Assembly (NCBI GenBank): GCA_023393455.1 | Contig: JAEWLJ010000005.1 | Span: 1 to 64,000, forward strand | Source: Methanobacteriota archaeon | GTDB lineage: Archaea > Halobacteriota > Methanomicrobia > Methanomicrobiales > Methanoculleaceae | Reading direction: 5' to 3' | DNA length: 64,000 nucleotides | In this document: positions 43,251 through 51,164 of the stretch, piece by piece | Numbering within the stretch: the first letter of the stretch is position 1 | Layout of the letters: each line of letters opens with the position of its first letter | The notes under the pieces: model-generated | Database searches by the model: none | Told to the model about the DNA's origin: nothing | What the model saw: only the letters and a program-made list of their open reading frames with translations | Translations under genes and position numbers: made by a program

Positions 43251-44123
43251 ATGATCACGATTGCGCTCCCGAAGGGGAGCCTTGAGGCGCAGACGCTCCA
43301 GCTCTTCAAGGAGGCGGACCTCGAGGTCAGGCGAACCGACCGCGACTACAACCCCCGGATCAACGATCCCCGGATCGGGAAGGTGAAGATCCTCCGGCCG
43401 CAGGAGATCCCCCTCTACGTCCAGATGGGCTACTTCGATCTCGGGATATCGGGGCTCGACTGGGTCCAGGAGAGCGGTGCCGACGTCGTCGAGGTCGCAA
43501 ACCTCTCCTACAGCAAGACCGGCGACGGGAACGTCAAGATCGTGGTCGCGGTCCACCGCGACGAGCCGATAGAGGACGTCGCCGCCATCCGCCCGGAGAG
43601 CCGCGTGACGACCGAGTACCCGCGGATCACGGAGCGGTTCTTCTCGGAACTCGGGGTGCCGGTCAGGCTCTTTCCCTCCTATGGGGCGTCCGAGGCGAAG
43701 GTTCCCGACCTGATGGACGTCGTCGTCGACCTCACGGAGACCGGGAGCACGCTCAAGAAGAACGGACTCAAGATCGTCGGGCAGATCATGGAGTCGCACA
43801 CCGCGCTCCTTGCGAATCGCGACTCACTCCTCGACCCGGAGAAGCGCCGGGAGATCGACGAGATCACGACCCTCCTCCTCGGGGTGATCGAGGCGCGCCA
43901 CCAGGTGCTCCTGACGATGAACGTCCCCTCGGCCGCGCTCGACCGCGTCATCGAGGTCCTCCCTGCGATGAAGAAGCCCACCGTCGGCAGGCTGCACGGC
44001 ATCGACTACTTCAGTATCCAGACGGTGGTGCAGAAAGGGCTTGTGAACTGTCTCATCCCGCCGCTCAAGGCCGCGGGGGCCGAGGACATCCTCGAGATCC
44101 CGATAACAAAAATAGTGCGGTGA
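43251..44123 (+). CDS. hisG: ATP phosphoribosyltransferase, long form
   Basis: A 290-aa enzyme for the first step of histidine synthesis. It starts ITIALPKGSLEAQTLQLF and has the PRPP-binding segment DVVVDLTETGSTLKKNGL. Residues ~215-290 form the C-terminal regulatory domain (TMNVPSAALDRVIEVLPAMKK, ISIFGI-like C-terminus), so it is the long, histidine-inhibited form that needs no HisZ. It is convergent with the FmdE-family gene, with 4 nt between. Confidence 0.95.
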   Translation: MITIALPKGSLEAQTLQLFKEADLEVRRTDRDYNPRINDPRIGKVKILRPQEIPLYVQMGYFDLGISGLDWVQESGADVVEVANLSYSKTGDGNVKIVVAVHRDEPIEDVAAIRPESRVTTEYPRITERFFSELGVPVRLFPSYGASEAKVPDLMDVVVDLTETGSTLKKNGLKIVGQIMESHTALLANRDSLLDPEKRREIDEITTLLLGVIEARHQVLLTMNVPSAALDRVIEVLPAMKKPTVGRLHGIDYFSIQTVVQKGLVNCLIPPLKAAGAEDILEIPITKIVR

Positions 44124-44127
44124 CCCC

Positions 44128-44769
44128 TCACCCACGCCGGGAGTACTCCCGCGAGCAGGCGTAGCAGACAAACTGCCCGTCCTCGACCCTGACGCGGGAC
44201 TCGGCGGTCATCTCGCCGCATCTTGCGCATGGCACCGACCGGAATATCCTGGCCCGTTCGGGGATCTCGGGATCGACCTCGTGGATGATGAAGAGGTCCT
44301 CGGCGGGCGCCTTTCTGATGGCATCGACGACCTTCTTCATCCGCTCGTGGAACTCGGCGTGCTCCGCGCCGGTCGCCTGCCCCTGCATCACCCGCGCCCG
44401 GAGCGGCGCAAACTCCGGGTCAAGCGAGTCGATGTCGAATGACGGGTTCGAGACCACCCGGACTGCGGCCCCGGTTTTGCGGTTGATGAACGTGAACGCG
44501 TGCTTGCCGTGATCCTTGAAGAGGAGGTTTCCTTTTCCTGCGGTGCAGCCGGTGAGAACCTGGATGGCATCGACGCCGCAGGCATCGGTCTCGGCGATGG
44601 TGACGAGTTCCTCGTCTTCTGAGCGCCCGGACCGGAGCCGCGCGAGGGCGATCTCTGCTGCCCGGTAGCCCGTCGCGAGACCGGGGCAGATGTGGCCGTG
44701 GAAGGCGACCGCTTCGGCGAACCGGTCATCTGCTTCTCCCGGCGTGCCGGGGGGAATGGTGGTACACAT
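44128..44769 (-). CDS. FmdE family protein
   Basis: A 213-aa protein with the FmdE domain at 15-160 (FHGHICPGLATGYRAAEIAL, AETDACGVDAIQVLTGCTAGKGNL, DHGKHAFTF) and a C-terminal zinc ribbon (CARCGEM, CYACSREY). FmdE is linked to molybdenum formylmethanofuran dehydrogenase, the CO2-fixing first step of methanogenesis, but single-gene members occur widely, and no other fmd/fwd gene is in the window. Metal or cofactor delivery is a plausible role. Confidence 0.88.
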   Translation of the reverse strand: MCTTIPPGTPGEADDRFAEAVAFHGHICPGLATGYRAAEIALARLRSGRSEDEELVTIAETDACGVDAIQVLTGCTAGKGNLLFKDHGKHAFTFINRKTGAAVRVVSNPSFDIDSLDPEFAPLRARVMQGQATGAEHAEFHERMKKVVDAIRKAPAEDLFIIHEVDPEIPERARIFRSVPCARCGEMTAESRVRVEDGQFVCYACSREYSRRG

Positions 44770-44983
44770 ATGCTTACCCTGCCTGAGACGTTGTTACGAA
44801 CTTGCGGATATATGTTACGATAGCGCGCCGGAGCCCGCGGCCGCCAGAGGCGAACATATAAGGGTGGACCCCTCCCGCCCGGCGAGTCCGCGGGCGGGAT
44901 GAAATAATTTTGCATTAGGCTGCCTGTACGTTTCCAATATCTCGATTCATGGGCAAATCTTTGAAGGTACAAGTAAGGGGGTT

Positions 44984-44991
44984 ATTTATAT
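44984..44991 (+). promoter_or_regulatory. TATA box of the pilin-like operon
   Basis: ATTTATAT lies 27-34 nt before the ATG at 45018, and no ribosome binding site follows, so the operon mRNA should be leaderless. The 248-bp gap 44770-45017 also contains the divergent FmdE promoter region (CATATATGTTACGATAG near 44808) and no gene. Confidence 0.6.
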
Positions 44992-45017
44992 GGCCTGGAG
45001 CATAATGACTGCTTTAC

Positions 45018-45581
45018 ATGAGAGTTCCCGGGGGAGTTCTAGCCCTGCTTGCCGCAGCCTGTATCCTCTGCACCGCGTGCGGCTGTCTCGGCACATCCTC
45101 ACCGCCGTCGTCGAGCGGCGGCATCACGCCCATCGATCTGCCCGAGCCGGAGGGCTACACCCTCACCGAGGCTCTCGCAGAACTCGAGATCCTCAGCGTC
45201 GAAGGCGGCCTGAACATCACCGGCACCTCGATGCACCGGGTGCTCGGGAACCGCGTAACCCTCGACGGCCGGGCAGACGCCTGGGCGATCGGTCTCAAGG
45301 ACGGGGACGAGGTGCGCTGGCTGACCTCCGGCATCACGGGCTGGAAGGAGACCTCGCTTCCTGTTCCCCTGCCCGATGACGAGGTGAATATGACCGGGAT
45401 CCTCTCCCCGGAGGATCTCCTCGCGGCGCAGGAAGGCACGATCCGGCCAGCAATGATGCACCTCAATGCGAGCACGGTCGATCTCGTCCTCGCGGAGGGG
45501 GTCTACACCATTAACATCCGTTCGGACGCAGGGGTAGAGAGCCTCGGGTTCCGGGCGGATACCGGGGAGGTGATTGTATAA
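45018..45581 (+). CDS. Lipoprotein heading the pilin-like operon
   Basis: A 187-aa predicted lipoprotein: basic start, hydrophobic run (GGVLALLAAACILCTACG) ending at a lipobox cysteine, then a Ser/Pro linker. The body has no domain I know (LTEALAELEILSVEGGLNITG, VRWLTSGITGWKETS). The next gene begins ~20 nt after the stop, so they are cotranscribed. It may be a surface anchor or assembly partner for the pilin-like proteins. Confidence 0.75.
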   Translation: MRVPGGVLALLAAACILCTACGCLGTSSPPSSSGGITPIDLPEPEGYTLTEALAELEILSVEGGLNITGTSMHRVLGNRVTLDGRADAWAIGLKDGDEVRWLTSGITGWKETSLPVPLPDDEVNMTGILSPEDLLAAQEGTIRPAMMHLNASTVDLVLAEGVYTINIRSDAGVESLGFRADTGEVIV

Positions 45582-45601
45582 GGACGACCGACGACGGCGT
45601 G

Positions 45602-46630
45602 ATGTCGCTTGACTTCCTCGTGGGGTTCACGATCTTCATGCTCTCCCTGATCATGGTGGTGAGCATGGTGCCGGGGCTGCTTGCGGGTCTCGAGAGCAGC
45701 GGCATCGACTACGATGCGGTCGCCTACCGCACAGGGGTTATCCTCGCCGAGGATCCCGGTTGGCCGGTCTACCCGCCGTGGGAGATGAAGACCAAGGCAT
45801 ACAAAGACGAGATCAATCGGATGGGGCTCGCAGTCTCGAAAGAAACCCCGAACATCCTCCTCTCGACGAAGGTCGACACCTTCTTCAACGACACCTTCTT
45901 CACACCGGAGGATTACCGCAGCAAGGCGATCTTCGGCGATATTCCTTACTCATATAACTTCTCGCTCCGGAGTGCGGACGGGACATACAACAACACAACC
46001 GGCGGCACTCCCCCTTCCGGCCACGGCTACATCCGCCGGGCGGTGAAGATCAAGGAGCCGGGGGTGGCGGTGATCGACGGCAGTTTTGCACCGCAATATA
46101 CGTCTTCCACTGCAAACCAGGAGTTCATCGTCCGGCTGAACTTCAGCCAGCTGCTGGACTCGGGACGTGGCCCGGCCTACCGGATCGACCCGAGAACCGA
46201 GCCGGTGAACGTCACGATCACGGATTTTGCCGCGTACCTGAACACGACCGAGCCGTCCACGAACGCGACGCTCAAGAACGTGACGTTCTGGAAGATGGAT
46301 CCGACAGTGCCGATCCCGCGGTTCACCCGTATTCCGTTCTTGTACGATACGCCGGACTCAGACCTATACACCCTGCACATCAACGGCGCTCAGGAACAGC
46401 ACTCGCTCAAACCGGATGTGCCGGTCAACTCTAGCATCTCTCTCGTGCTGAAACCGGCGGCCACCTCGATCTTCACCCTGGACCAGAACAGCATCCTGGA
46501 GGTCCGGTTTAACTTCGAGGACAACCCGCCGCGGACGAACATCGCCGGCATCCACCACTACGACTACAACCAGACGAACGTCACCATCCCCCCCCTGAAG
46601 CCCGCTGTCCTGGAGGTGGCGGTATGGTGA
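45602..46630 (+). CDS. Pilin-like membrane protein 1 (large)
   Basis: A 342-aa protein. The first ~25 residues (MSLDFLVGFTIFMLSLIMVVSMVPG) are a short polar start and one hydrophobic helix, with an acidic residue just before the helix as in archaeal type IV pilins. The rest is a large extracellular domain with many Thr/Asn and N-x-T/S sequons. GTG 45599 and ATG 45602 are both possible starts. It resembles the large member of haloarchaeal pilin-like operons (DUF7287-type), a comparison from memory. The next gene overlaps its end by 7 nt. Confidence 0.75.
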   Translation: MSLDFLVGFTIFMLSLIMVVSMVPGLLAGLESSGIDYDAVAYRTGVILAEDPGWPVYPPWEMKTKAYKDEINRMGLAVSKETPNILLSTKVDTFFNDTFFTPEDYRSKAIFGDIPYSYNFSLRSADGTYNNTTGGTPPSGHGYIRRAVKIKEPGVAVIDGSFAPQYTSSTANQEFIVRLNFSQLLDSGRGPAYRIDPRTEPVNVTITDFAAYLNTTEPSTNATLKNVTFWKMDPTVPIPRFTRIPFLYDTPDSDLYTLHINGAQEQHSLKPDVPVNSSISLVLKPAATSIFTLDQNSILEVRFNFEDNPPRTNIAGIHHYDYNQTNVTIPPLKPAVLEVAVW

Positions 46631-47121
46631 ACGATGGAGGCCAGCTCTACACGATGGAGGGTGTCGCGGCCGGGCTCATCATGCTGCTCACCGTGTATAT
46701 CGTCATCAGCACGACGAGCATCTACACCCCCGGCGACACGCACATCCCGGATATGCAGCTCGAGCAACTCGGGAGCGACGTCCTCGCGATGATGGATATG
46801 CCCAACTCTAAAGGGGATGATAAGAGTGATTTGGAGAGATTCATCGCCGAGAATAGGTCCGATGACTTCAGGACCACGTTCCTCAACTACTGCAACACGA
46901 CAGGCGGTGGTAGTGAACTGCACATGAGCGCAAGCGTCACCTACCGTTCCGGAGACAGCGTTGGAGAGTACCCGTTTGTTGGAGCCGACAGCACCTGGAC
47001 AGGGAGGGAGTCCGCCGTGCGGGTGACCCGGTGGGTACAGCTCTCAGAGAATCCAGCGGGTGTGGGCATCGAAAACCGTTCTCAGGCCGTCCTCGTGGAG
47101 GTGCTGTTATGGCGTGCATGA
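46624..47121 (+). CDS. Pilin-like membrane protein 2
   Basis: A 165-aa protein starting VNDGGQLYTMEGVAAGLIML: a short charged segment, Glu, then one helix. Its extracellular part includes a region around IPDMQLEQLGSDVLAMMDMP, as in DUF7288-type proteins (from memory). It overlaps the genes before (7 nt) and after (4 nt, ATGA). Confidence 0.75.
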   Translation: MVNDGGQLYTMEGVAAGLIMLLTVYIVISTTSIYTPGDTHIPDMQLEQLGSDVLAMMDMPNSKGDDKSDLERFIAENRSDDFRTTFLNYCNTTGGGSELHMSASVTYRSGDSVGEYPFVGADSTWTGRESAVRVTRWVQLSENPAGVGIENRSQAVLVEVLLWRA

Positions 47122-47492
47122 ACGAGGACGGCCAGTGGATCGTCCTGATGGGGCTTCTGGTCGCCGTGGGGCTCTTTTTCCTCGCGCTGATCATCAACCA
47201 GTCGGCGCTCGTCGGGCAGACGACCGCGGAAGGGGTGCTCGAGTTCCCGAAGAACGATATCCGAGACCTGCGGGAGGCGGTCTTCGACTATACCGATACA
47301 TTCGGCGAGGCTAACAACTCCACCACCGGGGCGGTTCGCCAGGACATCGCCATGATCTCCCTCCAACGAAAGAACGCCGTGGTCAATTTCTCGGTTGAAT
47401 CGCAGGTGGAGGTATCTGATCACTACCTGTACCCGATAACCATCCACTACAACAACGGGGTGACGGAGTACCATGAGAACGTGTATTACTGA
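47118..47492 (+). CDS. Pilin-like membrane protein 3
   Basis: A 124-aa protein. NEDGQWIVLMGLLVAVGLFF is the polar start and helix; the rest is a small extracellular domain with some N-glycosylation sequons. The ATG at 47118 overlaps the upstream stop as ATGA; an ATG at 47109 is also in frame. It overlaps the next gene by 20 nt. Confidence 0.7.
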   Translation: MNEDGQWIVLMGLLVAVGLFFLALIINQSALVGQTTAEGVLEFPKNDIRDLREAVFDYTDTFGEANNSTTGAVRQDIAMISLQRKNAVVNFSVESQVEVSDHYLYPITIHYNNGVTEYHENVYY

Positions 47493-47934
47493 AGCGCCGA
47501 ACGAGGAGGGCGTCACGAGGCTGCTGGAGTACGTCATCATCAGCGGCGTGCTCCTCCTCCTGATGGTCGTCATGATCTTCACCGTCAACGCCGTCTTCAT
47601 GGAGGGGCCGGCGAACAACCTCCGCTACCACGCCTTCGTGGATATCGGGAACGGAGTCAGCACCCGGATCGTCGATCTCTACGTGATCGCGCCCGGCAAC
47701 GGGACGATAGCGACAAAGTTCGATATCCCCGACGACGTGGCCGGGGCAGACTATTTCGTGAGCGCGGATGTGACGGAAACAGGCATGACAGGCGCAAGCC
47801 AGGTGATCCAGGTGCAGGGCGGCGGCGTCCAGAGCCAGATCGCCATCGCCGGTATCGGAGCGACGAAGGGGGTCACCGGCAACACCACTGGTGCGGGCTG
47901 GAACATGATCCACTATGACTCAAGCGGGGTTTAG
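47473..47934 (+). CDS. Pilin-like membrane protein 4
   Basis: A 153-aa protein. After a short polar start comes GVTRLLEYVIISGVLLLLMV, with Glu just before a single helix, then an extracellular domain rich in beta-type sequence (GVSTRIVDLYVIAPGNGTI). It resembles DUF7266-like proteins of haloarchaea (from memory). It begins within the end of the preceding gene. Confidence 0.7.
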   Translation: MRTCITEAPNEEGVTRLLEYVIISGVLLLLMVVMIFTVNAVFMEGPANNLRYHAFVDIGNGVSTRIVDLYVIAPGNGTIATKFDIPDDVAGADYFVSADVTETGMTGASQVIQVQGGGVQSQIAIAGIGATKGVTGNTTGAGWNMIHYDSSGV

Positions 47935-47946
47935 GAGAAGATAATC

Positions 47947-48702
47947 GTGAAGATGAATGATAAGGCGGTATCGGAGGCGATCGGGTTCATCCTGATCCTC
48001 GGGATCGTCATCAGCGGCATCGGGCTCGTGACGCTCTACGGCTACCCGGTGCTCGTCAAGGAGCAGAGCAACACCGACGTGAAGAACATGGAGCGGGCGC
48101 TGATCGTCATCCAGAACGACATGAAGAGCCTCTGCTTCAAGAACGTGCCCTATAAGGAGACGTCGCTCCAGGTGAGCGGCGGGACGCTTGAGGTGATCAA
48201 CTCCAGCAGTTACGGCGGCTACGTCAACGTCACAGACGGCACCACCTGGTTCAACTACACCGTAGGCGCACTGACCTACCGGTCCGACAGGGGCACCGCA
48301 GTGACCACCCTGGAGAACGGCGCGGTGATGATACGCCAGGAGGGGGCCGATGGTTCGGCGATGCTTGCCGAGCCGCGGTGGTTCTACGACGACGGCACGG
48401 ATACGTTCGTCATCTACATCATGAACATCACCACCGACACGTTGATGGCGAAGTCCGGGATGACGACGGTGAGGATGAGCCTGGAGGGTTCGAATACGAA
48501 TTCGACATCCGTTGCGCCCGGACACAACGTGACGGTGGAGTATACGAGCAGTCCGTCGGGCGACTACTCGACTGCGTGGGAGAATTACCTGACCGGCACC
48601 TCGGTCGGGATGCAGAAATCCGCACCTAACAGTTACTACGAACGGAGCGACGTCACTAACCTCGTCATAAAAGAATACAGGATCAAGATCCACGATCTCT
48701 AA
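47947..48702 (+). CDS. Pilin-like membrane protein 5
   Basis: A 251-aa protein whose N-terminus NDKAVSEAIGFILILGIVI matches archaeal type III (prepilin) signals, in which cleavage before VSE is usual and the glutamate is at +3 of the helix. The remaining ~220 residues are an extracellular domain with many N-x-T/S sites (DUF7289-like, from memory). The GTG at 47947 is preferred because AGGAGAAG is 7-9 nt upstream; an ATG at 47953 is possible. It is the last gene of the operon. Confidence 0.78.
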   Translation: MKMNDKAVSEAIGFILILGIVISGIGLVTLYGYPVLVKEQSNTDVKNMERALIVIQNDMKSLCFKNVPYKETSLQVSGGTLEVINSSSYGGYVNVTDGTTWFNYTVGALTYRSDRGTAVTTLENGAVMIRQEGADGSAMLAEPRWFYDDGTDTFVIYIMNITTDTLMAKSGMTTVRMSLEGSNTNSTSVAPGHNVTVEYTSSPSGDYSTAWENYLTGTSVGMQKSAPNSYYERSDVTNLVIKEYRIKIHDL

Positions 48703-48907
48703 CCTTTTTTGAGCCCGATACCAGAGAACTCCGACTGCTCGCCGGGGGTATGATGGAGGTCGCCCCAGAAAGATCCCCGAAAGATCCCCAAATCTTCGGC
48801 ATACCCTAATCGGAGCGCTTACTCCCTATGAATATGTGATCTGATCCATATCCCGGGCATTGAAGGTGAAACGGCTTCCCATTGGGTTTCGCCACTCGGG
48901 GGGGGTC

Positions 48908-48930
48908 CGGGAGGGGGTGTCCCCCTCCCG
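48908..48930. terminator. Perfect 10-bp GC hairpin between convergent genes
   Basis: CGGGAGGGGG-TGT-CCCCCTCCCG is a perfect inverted repeat in the 263-bp gap 48703-48965 between the pilin operon and the convergent aIF1A gene. It could terminate either transcript, but no T tract follows on either strand, so it may be a repeat element. Flanking GC-rich sequence (GGTTTCGCCACTCGGGGGG) is unusual; nothing else is recognised. Confidence 0.45.
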
Positions 48931-48965
48931 GTAACAGTGTTTTGGGACAACTTCATGTAAAAAAA

Positions 48966-49346
48966 TTAGAGGTACCGGTTCTTCCTGAGCCACTCCACCT
49001 GGGGTCTCGTGTAACGGTAGATGATATCGCACTTTTCGTCCTGGAAACTCCAGGGGACGACCACCAGAACGTCTCCTTCCCGGATCCAGACCTTCTTCTT
49101 GATCTTGCCCTTGATCCGCCCGGTACGCGTCACCCCGTCGAAGCAACGGATCCGGATGTGGTTTGCGCCCAGCATCAGTTCGGCGTTCCCGAACATCTCC
49201 CGGTTTCTCTTGTTCGGCAGGCGCACGCGGATAATCTCATCCCCCGACTCTCCTCCAGTGGATCCGGGTTTGCGCTTCGTAAGATCTGTCAGTTCATCAA
49301 CCCCATATTTCTGAGTGTTCGATCTTTGTGTGTCCAGTTTATACAA
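48966..49346 (-). CDS. Translation initiation factor aIF-1A
   Basis: A protein of up to 126 aa with an OB fold: GGESGDEIIRVRLPNKRNRE, MFGNAELMLGANHIRIRCFDG, IKKKVWIREGDVLVVVPWSFQ, KCDIIYRY. It helps start-codon selection on the 30S subunit. The N-terminal ~25 residues before KRKPG are longer than usual. The only in-frame start seen is TTG at 49346, so the true start is uncertain. Confidence 0.9.
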   Translation of the reverse strand: MYKLDTQRSNTQKYGVDELTDLTKRKPGSTGGESGDEIIRVRLPNKRNREMFGNAELMLGANHIRIRCFDGVTRTGRIKGKIKKKVWIREGDVLVVVPWSFQDEKCDIIYRYTRPQVEWLRKNRYL

Positions 49347-49490
49347 CTGCTAGGATATCAAATATTCTCCCGCAAGCGCAACGGGCGGCGCACCCGCTCC
49401 GGTTGGTTGCGTTGGGGTCCGGGCGGAAGTACGGGAGATTGCCGCCGGGAAGGTTATGTATATCTGCCGTGAGTATCCATCCGGCGTCCC

Positions 49491-50156
49491 ATGGCATGGC
49501 CGAACCGCTCGCGCGGGATCTACCTCGCCTATACCATCCAGGGACTCATACTCCTCGCCGCAGCCTCACGCTTCCTGGCGGGGGAGTACTTCCTCGGATT
49601 CGCGGCAGCCTTCGCGTTTCTCCTGACGATGGTACCAGCCCTTGTGACGAGAAGCCTGCGCCTCTACCTCCCCTGGGAGATCAATGTGCTCATCGCCGCC
49701 TCCCTCTATATCCATGTCATGGGGCACGTCGGGGAATATTACGTCACCCTCGCGCCCTACTACGACAAACTGGCTCATCTCGTCGCCTCAGTCACCGTCG
49801 GGCTTATCGCCTTATTTCTCGTGCTTATTGCCGAACACCGGGGGGAGGTCCGGCTGACGGGGCCGGCGATCGCCGTCTTCATCCTGACGTCGACGCTCGC
49901 GGCAGGGACCGTCTGGGAGATCTACGAGTTTGCGGCCGACCAAGTCCTTGGCACGAACCTCCAATTCGGCAACACCGATACCATGTGGGATCTCGTCGTC
50001 GATCTGATCGGTGGGGCGCTCGTCGCCGTCTTCGCCGCTATCGTCCTCGCGAGGGGCGAGGAAGATCGGTTTGACCGGTTCTTCGCCGAACCGTCCTCCG
50101 GTGCGGAACCCCCCGAGATCATGGGCGATCCGATCGATCCGGCTCGCAGCCGCTGA
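49491..50156 (+). CDS. Polytopic membrane protein, DUF2238/YjdF-like
   Basis: A 221-aa protein with six hydrophobic segments (~10-27, 32-50, 62-80, 85-120, 130-145, 165-185). YYVTLAPYYDKLAHLVASVTVG and GTVWEIYEFAADQVLGTNLQFGNTDTMWDLVVDLIGG resemble the YjdF/DUF2238 family, where H and D/E residues lie in membrane helices. No function is established. Confidence 0.7.
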   Translation: MAWPNRSRGIYLAYTIQGLILLAAASRFLAGEYFLGFAAAFAFLLTMVPALVTRSLRLYLPWEINVLIAASLYIHVMGHVGEYYVTLAPYYDKLAHLVASVTVGLIALFLVLIAEHRGEVRLTGPAIAVFILTSTLAAGTVWEIYEFAADQVLGTNLQFGNTDTMWDLVVDLIGGALVAVFAAIVLARGEEDRFDRFFAEPSSGAEPPEIMGDPIDPARSR

Positions 50157-50214
50157 CCCGTGCGGATCCCATCCTGCAGATCATATTTATATTTTGAAAA
50201 TGGAATAAAATGCA

Positions 50215-51129
50215 GTGAATCTGAAAGCACCAAGCGCACAACATATGGCGATAATCCTGCTCATCGTGCTTCCTTCCATGACAGGCTATATGGCCTGGGA
50301 AGCACGGGCCGTCGAGGTGACCGTCCTTACGATCGACGACGCACCCGAAGGCATCGTCTATATCACCGACCCTCACGTCAAGGAGTCCAACATCGATCAC
50401 GTCCAGGAGGTGATCCGCGAGGTCAACCGCCTGAACCCCTCGCTCGTCCTGATCGGCGGCGACTTTGTCACCGGCGAAGAGGAAGACTTCACCTCCCAGG
50501 AGGTATGGAGGTCGCTCGACGCACCGACGTATGCCGTGCTCGGGAACCACGACTACCGGGTCGGGATCGACGGCCCCACAGGTGTCGAGAGGCTGCTCGC
50601 CACCCGGGCGTCAGCCGTGGTCGCCGCCGACACATACGACGTCTCGGCCTTGAACGACGGTTCCGCCGACACCGCCTTTGCCGACGACCTTACTGCGACG
50701 CTGGAGGAGAACGGAGTCCATGTCCTCAGGAACGACTACGCCCGCGTCGCCGTCGGGAACGAGGAGATCGTCATCGTAGGGATCGACGACGGGTGGGCGG
50801 GGATGGCGGACCCACCCGGGGTGCCGGCGACGGACGCGTTCACCGTCTACCTCATCCACGAACCCTCGTACCGCGCGGAGTGGGACGCCGACCTCATCCT
50901 TGCCGGCCACACCCACGGCGGCCAGTTCCTCTTCCCGGTCGTCAACCAGTTGAACGATCTCGGCGTCATCGAACTCGCCGGCCTCTTCGACGGCGACGGG
51001 AGGACGCCCACCTACATCTCCCGCGGGGTCTGCAGCGCGAGTCTTGCGGGAGTGGATCTCCGGTTCAACTGCCAGCCCGAGATCGTCCTGATCAACCCGA
51101 CCGAGGAGCAACTCCGGGCGATCGCCTGA
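50215..51129 (+). CDS. Membrane-anchored metallophosphoesterase
   Basis: A 304-aa protein: N-terminal signal anchor (MAIILLIVLPSMTGYMAWE) and a calcineurin-like domain: YITDPHV (D-x-H), LIGGDFVTG (G-D), LGNHDY (G-N-H-D), LIHEPS and AGHTHGGQF. It resembles YkuE-type phosphodiesterases/phosphatases acting outside the membrane. TATTTATATT at 50184-50193 lies ~25 nt before GTG 50215, so that GTG may be a leaderless start; an ATG at 50245 is also possible. Its stop lies in a 15-bp repeat. Confidence 0.88.
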   Translation: MNLKAPSAQHMAIILLIVLPSMTGYMAWEARAVEVTVLTIDDAPEGIVYITDPHVKESNIDHVQEVIREVNRLNPSLVLIGGDFVTGEEEDFTSQEVWRSLDAPTYAVLGNHDYRVGIDGPTGVERLLATRASAVVAADTYDVSALNDGSADTAFADDLTATLEENGVHVLRNDYARVAVGNEEIVIVGIDDGWAGMADPPGVPATDAFTVYLIHEPSYRAEWDADLILAGHTHGGQFLFPVVNQLNDLGVIELAGLFDGDGRTPTYISRGVCSASLAGVDLRFNCQPEIVLINPTEEQLRAIA

Positions 51130-51164
51130 TTCACGATCCCCCGATTCACGATCGCCTGATTCAC
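51120..51164. repeat. Three tandem 15-bp repeats at convergent gene ends
   Basis: GATCGCCTGATTCAC (51120-51134), GATCCCCCGATTCAC (51135-51149) and GATCGCCTGATTCAC (51150-51164). Units 1 and 3 are identical; unit 2 differs at three positions. The phosphoesterase stop TGA is in unit 1 and the stop of the minus-strand nuclease gene lies in unit 3, so the array spans the whole space between two convergent genes. Confidence 0.85.

Noticed and set aside
44128..44769. A formylmethanofuran dehydrogenase operon
   Set aside because: Only the FmdE-family gene is present. No fmdA, B, C or D or fwd gene lies beside it.
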